Origin: AP-15 sp963750195 | Lineage (GTDB): Bacteria > Pseudomonadota > Alphaproteobacteria > ATCC43930 > CGMCC-115725 | Length of the DNA: 64,000 nucleotides | Direction of reading: 5' to 3' | Assembly (NCBI GenBank): GCA_963750195.1 | Contig: CAVVPS010000016.1 | Span: 310,001-374,000 of the forward strand | Part shown: positions 29,606 through 37,488 of the stretch, in pieces | Layout of the letters: each line of letters begins with the position of its first letter | Numbering within the stretch: position 1 is the first letter of the stretch | Made by a program: the position numbers and the translations under genes | Notes under the pieces: generated by a model | Told to the model about the DNA's origin: nothing | Seen by the model: the letters and a program-made list of their open reading frames with translations, nothing else | Databases searched by the model: none

Positions 29606-31202
29606 CCCGAAAAATTCACCACGTCGGCTGAAGGGGCTGGCGGGAGCGGTATAAACCCTTGGTTTCGTGTATGATTTGGTTGCTAAGGCCGATCACACCG
29701 AAGCCACGGAGTTTCGCGCCCGCCATGGATGAGACTACGGGGATTTTGCCGGGCTTGCCAGCCATCGCGGGCAAGCCGGTGCATGTCGGATTTGACGGCG
29801 GCCAGCTCACCTCAGATGCCGGCATATTGCTGCTGGCGGCCATCGAGCAGCGGCTCAAGATTGCCGAACGGTTGGCCGCCTGCATCGAAGACCCGCGCGA
29901 CCCGGACCGGGTGCTGCACGGGCTTACCGAGATGATCCGCTACCGCGCGCTGCTGATCGCGGCCGGCTATCCCGACGGCAACGACTGTGACGCGCTCAAA
30001 TCCGATCCCGCCTTCAAGATGGCGGTCGGGCGGCTGCCGGAAAGCGGCGAGGATTTGTGCTCGCAGCCGACCATCAGCCGGCTCGAAAACCTGCCCGGCG
30101 CGATCGCGCTCAAACGCATGATGGCGGCGATGGTGGAGCTGTTCTGCGACAGCTTCGAAGCGGTGCCGCGGCGCATCCTGCTGGACATCGACGACACCGA
30201 GGACCGGGTGCACGGCGACCAGCAACTGTCACTGTGGAACGCACATTACGACAGCCGCTGCTTTCTGCCGATCCACATCTACGAGGCGACCACCGGCAAG
30301 CCTGTCGCCGTCATCTTGCGCCCCGGCAAGACGCCGGACGGGGCCGAGGTGGCAATGGTGCTGCGCCATGTCATTGGCCGCATCCGGGCCCGCTGGCCGG
30401 CGGTCGAGATCGTGGTGCGCGGCGACAGCCATTATGGTCGGCCCGAGGCGATGGCGTGGTGCGAGCGCCAGCGCGTCGGCTACATCTTCGGCCTCTCCGG
30501 CAACCCGGTGCTGCTGCGCCAGGCCACTCCGCTCGCTGAGGACGCCGCCCTCGGCCGCCTCGACGGCGAAGGCGACAAGGTCCGCCGCTACGGTGATTTC
30601 CGCTACGCCGCCAAAACCTGGAATGTCGCGCGCCGTGTCATCGCCCGTGTCGAGGCCGGCCCCCAGGGGGCCGACAGCCGGTTCATCGTCACCAATCTGC
30701 CAGGCCTGCCGAAATCGCTCTACGAGAAGCTCTATTGCGCCAGGGGGCAGGCCGAAAATCTGATCAAGGCGCACAAGCTGCACCTCGCCTCCGACCGCAC
30801 CTCCTGCAGCAAGGCGACCGCCAACCAGTTCCGGCTGTTGATCCACACCGCCGCCTATTGGCTGATGCTGAGCTTGCGCGGCCTGGCGCCGCGCAACTCC
30901 TTCTGGCGCGAGGCCCAGTTCGACACGATCCGCCTCTGCCTGATCAAGGTTGCCGCGCGCGTCACCGAAATGGTCACCCGCATTAAGATCGCCCTGCCGG
31001 CCTGCTTTCCTTACCGGACCGGCTTTGCCACGCTCGCGGGCCAAATCGCCAAGCTGCCGCCGTAACCGACGGGGCAATCGCCCCAGATCGAACCCTCCGG
31101 TCCAACCTCAAACCTCGATCACCGCGTCACCGACGCCACGGAAAGCTGCGCGCCCACCCCGATGCGGGGCGGCGCCCTCAAACGCCTCGTGAATGATCCG
31201 GG
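29606..31202 (+). mobile_element. IS1380 family insertion sequence, complete
   Basis: 1597-bp element. The left end CCCGAAAAATTCAC (29606-29619) and right end read inward CCCGGATCATTCAC (31202-31189) form the inverted repeat. A 4-base direct repeat TTAG flanks it at 29602-29605 and 31203-31206, matching the short duplications made by this family. One transposase gene fills it. No disrupted gene was recognised at the insertion point. Confidence 0.9.
29725..31065 (+). CDS. IS1380 family transposase
   Basis: About 446 residues from ATG 29725 (upstream starts lie in the IS leader). Family features: GFDGGQLTSDAGILLLAAIE, AGYPDGNDCDALKSDPAFKM, TISRLENLP, LLDIDDTEDRVHGDQQLSLW, VVRGDSHYGRPEAMAWCE, ENLIKAHKLHLASDRTSC, giving a plausible DDE triad in DIDDTED, RGDSHYG and the ENLIK Glu. 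Intact reading frame, so probably active. Confidence 0.93.
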   Translation: MDETTGILPGLPAIAGKPVHVGFDGGQLTSDAGILLLAAIEQRLKIAERLAACIEDPRDPDRVLHGLTEMIRYRALLIAAGYPDGNDCDALKSDPAFKMAVGRLPESGEDLCSQPTISRLENLPGAIALKRMMAAMVELFCDSFEAVPRRILLDIDDTEDRVHGDQQLSLWNAHYDSRCFLPIHIYEATTGKPVAVILRPGKTPDGAEVAMVLRHVIGRIRARWPAVEIVVRGDSHYGRPEAMAWCERQRVGYIFGLSGNPVLLRQATPLAEDAALGRLDGEGDKVRRYGDFRYAAKTWNVARRVIARVEAGPQGADSRFIVTNLPGLPKSLYEKLYCARGQAENLIKAHKLHLASDRTSCSKATANQFRLLIHTAAYWLMLSLRGLAPRNSFWREAQFDTIRLCLIKVAARVTEMVTRIKIALPACFPYRTGFATLAGQIAKLPP

Positions 31203-31288
31203 TTAGTTAGGCCGTTGTCCGGGACTAAGAAAACGGCCACGCCCAATCCATGGCGGGCGACAGCGCCAGAAATAGCAGGGAACGGAGA

Positions 31289-32062
31289 ATGGCTAGTCGG
31301 ATCGAGCCGGCGATGATTTTAGCTGCGATGCTATCGCTTGTCGTATCCGTGCCGACGACGCTCGCGCAAACGGGGGTTGTCGCCACTAATCGAGCGGCGG
31401 AAGACGCGCGGAAGCGGGGCGACAGCGCGTTTGAAAAAAAGGCATACACCGAGGCGATGCGGTGGTTCCAGAAGGCCGACCGACTGGGTGATGCCGAGGC
31501 CATGAACAGCATCGGCTATATGTATGACAACGGCCTGAGCGTGCGGCAAGACGCTGCTTCGGCGTTTATCTTTTACAAAGCGGCCGCCGATCATGGATTG
31601 GCTAAGGCGAAATATAACATTGCCTTAGACTACGAAAGTGGCGAGGGCGTGCCGCGCGATCCGTGTCTCGCGCGCATCTGGATGCAGGACGCCGCCAGCG
31701 GAGGGGACCAGGACGCAAGGCAATGGCTCACTGATCATTTGGTGACCGGCAGCAAAACCGCTCAGCCAAATACTGAGGTCGATGTGGATAACCTAAACCG
31801 GGAAAAGATGGAACATGGCGAGTACGTTGGAAAAACGATCACCTGGCGAGGGAAAGTCCTCGATACTAGTGGAAAGTGCGCCTTGCTGGTTCAGTACAAT
31901 GATCTATATCGTGCGGATGTCAGGATGTTAGCACCTTTGGACGTTATCCCGGCCAAGGGCGAGAATATATCACTACGCGGAACCGTGGATGACGTTTCAA
32001 CAGTGACAAATTTTATTCAAGGAGCAGGTGCTCAAGGAGAATATTTTCAACTCCGGATTTAA
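31289..32062 (+). CDS. Secreted Sel1-repeat protein with a C-terminal beta domain
   Basis: A 257-residue exported protein: signal peptide (MILAAMLSLVVSVPTTLAQ), then Sel1/TPR-like helices (AMRWFQKADRLGDAEAMNSI, GYMYDNGLSVRQDAASAFIF, YNIALDYESGEGVPRDP), and a C-terminal ~80 residues with an OB-like pattern (VGKTITWRGKVLDTSGKC, GENISLRGTVDDV). Sel1 arrays mediate protein contacts. Codon use is visibly less GC-rich than the surroundings, and the gene sits between an IS1380 and an IS5, suggesting acquired DNA. ATG 31289 follows GGAGA closely; the upstream frame adds 13 residues. Confidence 0.75.
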   Translation: MASRIEPAMILAAMLSLVVSVPTTLAQTGVVATNRAAEDARKRGDSAFEKKAYTEAMRWFQKADRLGDAEAMNSIGYMYDNGLSVRQDAASAFIFYKAAADHGLAKAKYNIALDYESGEGVPRDPCLARIWMQDAASGGDQDARQWLTDHLVTGSKTAQPNTEVDVDNLNREKMEHGEYVGKTITWRGKVLDTSGKCALLVQYNDLYRADVRMLAPLDVIPAKGENISLRGTVDDVSTVTNFIQGAGAQGEYFQLRI

Positions 32063-32087
32063 GATGCCGTGATTCCAAAATAAGAAT

Positions 32088-32106
32088 GAGCCAATCGGCT
32101 CGTTTT
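32088..32106 (+). terminator. Possible intrinsic terminator after the Sel1 gene
   Basis: GAGCC-AATC-GGCTC stem-loop followed by GTTTTA, about 26 bases after the Sel1 stop, in the gap before the convergent HEAT gene. Short stem and T tract, so moderate support. Confidence 0.45.
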
Positions 32107-32940
32107 ACTCAGGCTGTTTACGGCACTCTATGACGGTCGTCGGGCTGCCGCCGGCTCAATTGTGGGGCCCGACTCAGTATAGTACTATGTGTATATATGA
32201 TAATGCCCTTATGTTACAACAGAGTTCGGCGAAGCGATTACCGTCCACTTCCCCACTCGCCGGAGGTATCTGTGCTCCAGATTGTCACTGACACTATCGG
32301 GGTACCGGTCTTTAATGCCCATTTGCGCGCGGCATCTTGTAATTTTGGGTTTCTAGAATCAAGAAGCGCTTGGGCCAGCAAAACGTGAGCGCCGCCGGGT
32401 TTATTGAGAGCCTGGATTAATGCATCCTCGGTTCCTGGTTCACCTATCGCAACAAGCGCGCGGCGAAGCTCTACGATCACATCCGGATTACCTTTGTTTG
32501 ATAACGCCAGAACCGCATCAACGCCGCGACGATCATTGATCTCGGCCAATGCATAGGCCGCATCCATTCGTTCTACACCGGAGTGGGGGTCATTCATCGC
32601 GACAATAAGCGCGTCGACTGCCCGAGGGTCCTTGAATTCACCTAACGCTTCAACCGCCCAAGTCCTAACCATTAGATCAGGGTCCTTCAAGGTAGCGATT
32701 AAAGGTTCGACAGCGCGTGGGTCTTTTAACTTCTTGCTTAAACTGTTAATTGCACTCAACCGGACCTCAGTATCTGGATCCCTGAGTGCCGCGATCACTG
32801 GGTCTACTGCTCGCGGATCCTTGGCGTCGCCTAACGCAGAAACCGCGCTCCTTCGTACCTGGGGATTTGGGTCGTTGAGAGCGGTGTTGAGAGATCCGAG
32901 AACAGGCGCATCAATAGGACGGCTCGAATTACCCGGTTTT

Positions 32941-34191
32941 GGGATGATTTTCGGCGCATCAGCAGGCTGATGGCTCCGATCGGCGGGCCGACCGGTACTG
33001 CGGCGAACGGGTGTGGTTTGTCGCTGGTCGATCTCGGTGGGGTATGCGTCACGCCGGCGCGGTTCGTCCCTGAAGCCAGGCCAGGCGGGTGAAATTGTAG
33101 ACGAGATTGGCCATGCCGATCTTGGCTCGGGCGCGGACCATGCCGACGGTCCGCACGATCAGCCCGAGGCGGCATTTCTGGGCGGCGAAGACATGCTCGA
33201 CCCGGGATCGCACCCGGGCGCGGGTGGCATTGCCGCGAGCGATATGCGCCGGCATCTTGCGTCCGCGCGGCTTCTTGCGCTGAAACTGCGGCTTGAGGCC
33301 GCGGCGGTCGAGCAAGGCCAGGTTCGCTGCCGAGCGGTAGGCGGTATCGGCCCACACATCGCTGGCGGTGTTGTCGCGATCGAGCACCGCGCCGAGTTGG
33401 CTGCCGTCATATCTTGCCGCGTGGGTGACGACATAGCGCCGCAGGAGACCGTGCTCGCGGTCGACGCCGACGTGGTTCTTGTACCCGAACATCGGCACCG
33501 CGATCTCCGGCTGGCGCTTGTGGCCGGGAGCTTGATTGGCCGGGGTCTCGCGCTTGCGCCCGCGCTTCAATGTCCAGCGTCCGTCGCGATCGATCTGCGC
33601 ACGCCGCGCCGGTTTCCACTCGGACGGCACCGCGCCGCCCTTGATGGTGTCCTTCTCGGCCTTGGTCAATCGCGGCCGGCGCGCCTCGATCACCGTCGCA
33701 TCGACGATCTGACCGCCCATCGCCAGCCAGCCCTTCGCCCGCAGTATCGCGTCAAACCGTGCGAAGAGACGCTCGACCGCGCCGACCCGCGCCAGCTGCT
33801 CGCGATAGAGCCAGATCGTCTTGGCATCGGGCGCCGGGTCGTGCAGCGCCAAGCCGACAAACCGCATAAACGACAGCCGATCCCTGAGCTGATATTCGGT
33901 CTGATCGTCCGACAGCGTGTACAGCGTTTGCAGCACCAGGATTTTAAACATCACCACCGGGTCATAGGGCGGACGGCCTCCCCTCGATCGATCCGAGCGC
34001 GACAGCGCCGCTTCAAGCTCGACACGAAAAACCTCAAAATCTACCACCAGCACCAGCCGTTCCAACGGATCGCCGGCCGCAGATAGCGCCCTCAGCCGCT
34101 CGTCGCTGTCGAAAAAACCCGGTTGCCCCGCCATTGCCGATCCCCCGCATCCCTGGCAATACGGAGTTGGCGATTCGCCGCAAAAGGCCAG
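32941..34191 (-). mobile_element. IS5 family insertion sequence, complete
   Basis: 1251-bp element flanked by a perfect 7-base direct repeat CGGTTTT (32934-32940 and 34192-34198). The two ends read inward, GGGATGATTTTCGGCGCATC and CTGGCCTTTTGCGGCGAATC, agree at 14 of the first 24 positions without gaps. It carries one intact transposase. The boundaries come from these repeats; the 7-base duplication is longer than the 3-4 bases common in this family, so a small shift of the ends is possible. Confidence 0.8.
33049..34134 (-). CDS. IS5 family transposase
   Basis: A 361-residue DDE transposase with an N-terminal domain common to IS5 enzymes (GGRPPYDPVVMFKILVLQTL, LRDRLSFMRFVGLALHDP) and catalytic residues in IVDATVIEARRPRLT, VWADTAYRSAANLAL and RVRSRVEHVFAAQKCRLGL. 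Complete frame, so likely functional. A long opposite-strand frame across it is a shadow. Confidence 0.93.
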   Translation of the reverse strand: MAGQPGFFDSDERLRALSAAGDPLERLVLVVDFEVFRVELEAALSRSDRSRGGRPPYDPVVMFKILVLQTLYTLSDDQTEYQLRDRLSFMRFVGLALHDPAPDAKTIWLYREQLARVGAVERLFARFDAILRAKGWLAMGGQIVDATVIEARRPRLTKAEKDTIKGGAVPSEWKPARRAQIDRDGRWTLKRGRKRETPANQAPGHKRQPEIAVPMFGYKNHVGVDREHGLLRRYVVTHAARYDGSQLGAVLDRDNTASDVWADTAYRSAANLALLDRRGLKPQFQRKKPRGRKMPAHIARGNATRARVRSRVEHVFAAQKCRLGLIVRTVGMVRARAKIGMANLVYNFTRLAWLQGRTAPA

Positions 34192-34450
34192 CGGTTTTTA
34201 GAGGGATCCAATAGACGACGGCTTTTTGACAGTAGCAGGCGTACCACATGATGATCCGGCACACAGAATTAGTGTTCCAACAGCGACCAAGCCGCATCTT
34301 CTTATCATTTGACGACCCCTTAGCTAATGCGCAAGCCGCAATCGATCATCGCTAGTGGTGCAAATCTGACACTTGGTGCCTTTTGGAGAGGGGCAAACTC
34401 GCGAAAACTCTCGGATCACGGCGGTATCATCTGTTGATTTTATCCACTAG

Positions 34451-35138
34451 CTATACCGCTACTAGCGGTGGCAGCTCAGACACGAAGCGGATTTCGCGGT
34501 CGGGAGCGCCGGGTAGCCGTTCTCGGGTCTGGCTCTGCCGGTTGCACCAGATGGCGCGCATACCAAAGGCGGAGCGCGGCCCAGGCGTCCCAGCCGTTCG
34601 ACGAGATAAAGGCGATTTCCTGTGGCGGGACGGCGAGGCGGTCGACCGCCAGCTGGTAGACGCGGGAGTGCGGCTTGTAGACGCCGGCTTCCTCGACCGA
34701 CAGCACATGGTCGAGCAGATCGCCGAGCCCGGCATGTGCGATCGCCGCGGCGAGCATCGCCGGCGAGCCATTCGATAGGATCGCGGTGGCCAAGCCGGCG
34801 CCGCGCAATGGTCGCAGGACCTCCGGCACGTCAGGATAGGCGTCGAGCGTCAAATAGAGCTGCATCAGCCGCTCGCGCAGGCTGGGATCAGCCAGCCCTA
34901 GCGATTCCAGCGCGAAATCAAGCGCGTCACCGGTGACTTGCCAAAAATCGGCGTGCCGGCCCTGCACCGCACGCAACCATGTATATTGCAGCTGCTTGTC
35001 ACGCCACAGCATGCTGAGCCGGGGGGCCATGCCGGCGAGTTCGTCGGCACAACGTAGTGCCGCCGAGGCAACATCGAACAGCGTGCCATAGGCGTCGAAA
35101 ACGCAGGCAAGTATGCCGTCGAGCGGCTCGCCGGTCAT
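34451..35138 (-). pseudogene. Haloacid dehalogenase type II, C-terminal frameshift
   Basis: HAD-superfamily L-2-haloacid dehalogenase. The nucleophile motif FDAYGTLFDVASA, motif II ILSNGSPAML, the catalytic Lys/Ser region YKPHSRVYQLA and motif III ISSNGWDAWAA are intact. After WDAWAA (near 34575) the open frame turns into Arg/Pro-rich sequence, while the next frame gives FGMRAIWCNRQSQTRERLPG and ends PDREIRFVSELPPLVAV, the normal C-terminus, stopping at 34451. Reaction: hydrolytic removal of halide from 2-haloacids to 2-hydroxyacids. The start overlaps the monooxygenase stop (ATGA), so the two are translated together. Confidence 0.82.
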
Positions 35139-36112
35139 GCCGCGCCGAGCGCTGGAATCGCGACGGCCCGCTTTTTCGGCCTCGGCCAGTGCGCCGCAAT
35201 GCGCGGCAATACCTCTTCGACGAGGCGCCGCGTCTGGGCGAGCATCTCCGCGTCGCCGCGCGCCGCCGGACGCAGGATGAACTTCGAGATGCCGCCTGCG
35301 ACATAGGCAGCAATGCGTTCGACGATCGCTTCCGCGTCGCCGATCGCAAAATATTTTTGGGGCTCGCGGCCGGTTCGCTTGCGGTAGGCGTCGAACAGCC
35401 GTTGGAGAGCCGGGTCGTCGGGTCGGCCAAAGCGGAACGCGATGCCGGCGCCGTAATGGTCGTCGTCGATCGGCCGGCCTTCGGCGATCGCGGCCTCTCG
35501 GATCGCGGCGACGACGGCGCCGATATCATCGGGGGTCTCGCCGCCCGCCTGCCAGCCGGTGCCGAAGCGCGCGGTACGCCGAATCGCCGCCGGGCTGGAG
35601 CCGCCGATCCACATCGGCAGATCGGGTTGCACCGGCTTCGGGCTGATCGAGGCGCCGGTGAGCCGGTAATGGACGCCTTCGAAATCGACCTCGTCCTCAG
35701 CCCACAACCGGCGGATGATTTCGAGACCCTCATCGGTCTTGCGGCCGCGGGTCTTGGTGTCGAGGTTCAAGGTGCGCCATTCGGGAGCCAGCGGACTGCC
35801 GATGCCAAAGGCCGGCAACAGCCGCCCCTCGGACAACACGTCGATCGTGGCGCATTGCTTGGCCAGCAGTACCGGGTCACGGAACGCCAAGGAGAGAACG
35901 TTGACGCCAAATTTGATTTGCCGCGTGCGCCCGGCGAGTGCGGCCATCACGCTCATGCATTCGAGGATCGGCTCGCGGCTGACCATGCGGTCGGTTTGCC
36001 ACAGCGAGTTGACGCCGCCCGCCTCGCACAGATCGACCCAGCGCCAATAGCCGGCCACGCTGTCGAACGGAAACTCCATCAGCCCGAGCCCGACGGCGAC
36101 ATTTTTCGGCAT
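35135..36112 (-). CDS. Luciferase-like (LLM class) flavin/F420-dependent oxidoreductase
   Basis: A 325-residue TIM-barrel LLM protein: GVNSLWQTDRMVSREPILEC, VMAALAGRTRQIKFGVNVLS, CATIDVLSEGRLLPAFGIGS, DFEGVHYRLTGASISPKPVQ and PMWIGGSSPAAIRRTARFG are all family blocks. Acts on an unknown substrate with reduced flavin or F420. ATG 36112 is preceded by GAGGAGAG. Overlaps the dehalogenase gene by four bases, suggesting joint use in breakdown of a halogenated or substituted organic acid; that is inference from coupling. Confidence 0.87.
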   Translation of the reverse strand: MPKNVAVGLGLMEFPFDSVAGYWRWVDLCEAGGVNSLWQTDRMVSREPILECMSVMAALAGRTRQIKFGVNVLSLAFRDPVLLAKQCATIDVLSEGRLLPAFGIGSPLAPEWRTLNLDTKTRGRKTDEGLEIIRRLWAEDEVDFEGVHYRLTGASISPKPVQPDLPMWIGGSSPAAIRRTARFGTGWQAGGETPDDIGAVVAAIREAAIAEGRPIDDDHYGAGIAFRFGRPDDPALQRLFDAYRKRTGREPQKYFAIGDAEAIVERIAAYVAGGISKFILRPAARGDAEMLAQTRRLVEEVLPRIAAHWPRPKKRAVAIPALGAA

Positions 36113-36331
36113 GACACTCTCCTCGCATTTTGCGATCCCGCCCGAGGCCCGTCTTGAATGAGCTTCCGAGTTCGGCCGGTCCGGATGCCGTCTACCGTAG
36201 CCGAGCGCAAGCCGGCGGGGGAGTTGCGTCTCGCTCGGCGGGATTTCGGACTCTTTAGGCGTCGTTGATCTGAAGCAAAGCATGATGCTAGGATAGCAAG
36301 TCTATTCAAAAAAATGGGTTGGAGGCTCTCG

Positions 36332-37036
36332 ATGCGCGCCATGGATGTGATGACGACCCCGGTGATCACCGTCGATCCCGAGACGACAGTGCAGGATCTG
36401 GCCAAGCTACTCTCGGAGCGGAACATCAGCGGGGTTCCGGTTTGCGAGGGCGACCGGCTGGTTGGAATCGTCAGCGAGGGCGATCTGCTGCACCGCACCG
36501 AGACCGGCACCGAGCGGCGCCTGCAGAAGCGGCGGTCATGGTGGCTCGACTCGCTCGCGGCCGAAGAAGAAGCCGCCCGCGAATACGTGAAGGAGCACGG
36601 ACGCAAAGTCGCCGACATCATGAGCCGCAACGTTATTTCCGTATCGGACACGACCGATCTCGCCGAAGTTGCGATGCTGCTCGAAACCAAGCTGATCAAG
36701 CGGGTGCCGGTCGTCCGTGACGGCAAGCTGGTGGGGATCATCAGCCGCGCCAACCTGGTGCGTGCGTTGGCGACAACCACTAGCGCCCCGGCGATCGTCG
36801 CCGACGCCGACGACCGCACCATACGTGAAAAGCTGCTTAACGAGCTCAAGGGCCAGCGCTGGGCCAATATCTGGGCGGCCGACATCATGGTCCGGGACAA
36901 GGTTGTGCATGTCTGGCTCTCGGACGACCAGCCCACAGCCGAGCGGGACGCGCTGCGCGTCGCCGCCGAAAACATCCCCGGCGTTCGCCGCGTCGAGGAG
37001 CACATCGTCCCGGCCCCCGTGGTGCCGGCCTTTTAG
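36332..37036 (+). CDS. CBS domain pair plus BON domain protein
   Basis: A 234-residue cytosolic protein: CBS1 (AMDVMTTPVITVDPETTVQD, SGVPVCEGDRLVGIVSEGDL), CBS2 (VADIMSRNVISVSDTTDLAE, RVPVVRDGKLVGIISRANL) and a C-terminal BON-like domain (EKLLNELKGQRWANIW, RDALRVAAENIPGVRRVEEH). CBS pairs bind adenosine nucleotides and act as energy sensors; BON may contact phospholipid or partner proteins. ATG 36332 has GGAGG upstream. Often stress-linked in Alphaproteobacteria. Confidence 0.9.
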   Translation: MRAMDVMTTPVITVDPETTVQDLAKLLSERNISGVPVCEGDRLVGIVSEGDLLHRTETGTERRLQKRRSWWLDSLAAEEEAAREYVKEHGRKVADIMSRNVISVSDTTDLAEVAMLLETKLIKRVPVVRDGKLVGIISRANLVRALATTTSAPAIVADADDRTIREKLLNELKGQRWANIWAADIMVRDKVVHVWLSDDQPTAERDALRVAAENIPGVRRVEEHIVPAPVVPAF

Positions 37037-37065
37037 GGCTCACCGCAGGTCAAGAGCCGGCGAAT

Positions 37066-37101
37066 AAAAAAAAAACGAACGGCTCCGCGAGGGAGCCGTT
37101 C
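37066..37101 (-). terminator. Rho-independent terminator on the minus strand
   Basis: Stem GAACGGCTCC (37077-37086) with GGAGCCGTTC (37092-37101), loop of five bases, and a run of ten A residues at 37066-37075 that is a U tract on the minus strand. It follows the PEP-CTERM remnant stop at 37126 and is one of the clearest terminators in the window. Confidence 0.85.
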
Positions 37102-37125
37102 CAACGGAGAGATGCGACGATCCGG

Positions 37126-37488
37126 TCAGGCGAAGCCGCGCCTGCGCCGTCGCACTGCGCTGAGACCAAGCGGGGCCGTGCCGAATAGGACCAGGCTGCC
37201 TGGCTCGGGAACGGCCTGGGGGAGGTTGAACGAAACCGGCCCACCGTCCGTCGCGTAATAATTCGGCTGGCCGCTCGAGCCGGTATCATAGCTGACGGTG
37301 ATTGGGCTCTCCGACCCGCCACCACCCGAAACGATCGTTAGATCTAGGGGGATGGTATCGCTGCCGAAGAACCCATTGGCGCCGGTCGCGTAACCAAGGG
37401 AGGCTTGACCTCTCGGGGTCGAGCGTAGTCTGGTCCGCCAGAAATTTTCGCTGATGCGAAAGGCCGCCAGATGCCGGGTCCGTTGCAT
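37126..37488 (-). pseudogene. PEP-CTERM protein remnant
   Basis: The C-terminal ~28 residues are a full PEP-CTERM sorting signal: VPEPGSLVLFGTAPLGLSA followed by VRRRRRGFA (PEP motif, hydrophobic stretch, Arg-rich tail). Upstream are Gly/Ser-rich sequence (PLDLTIVSGGGGSESPITVS) and no signal peptide; the front runs into the start of the CoA transferase gene on the other strand. So this is the tail of a secreted exosortase substrate whose beginning has been lost, though its terminator survives. No exosortase gene is in view. Confidence 0.65.

Larger units (their letters stand above)
32238..34308 (-). pseudogene. HEAT-repeat lipoprotein gene split by an IS5 element
   Basis: The front part begins at ATG 34308 with AAGGGG 8 bases upstream and encodes a lipoprotein signal (LVAVGTLILCAGSSC) plus a short linker to SSIGSL, then TAA at 34200-34198. 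The rear part, beyond the IS at 32941, encodes KPGNSSRPIDAPVLGSL and about five HEAT (PBS-lyase-like) repeats of the type DPNPQVRRSAVSALGDAKDP to the stop at 32238. Excising the IS and one copy of the 7-base repeat puts both parts in the same frame, with only the TAA between them. HEAT arrays serve as protein-binding scaffolds. The last residues are irregular. Codon use is less GC-rich than the flanks. Confidence 0.72.

Noticed and set aside
33013..34086. 357-codon plus-strand frame across the IS5 element
   Set aside because: Antisense shadow of the transposase, which has intact DDE motifs.
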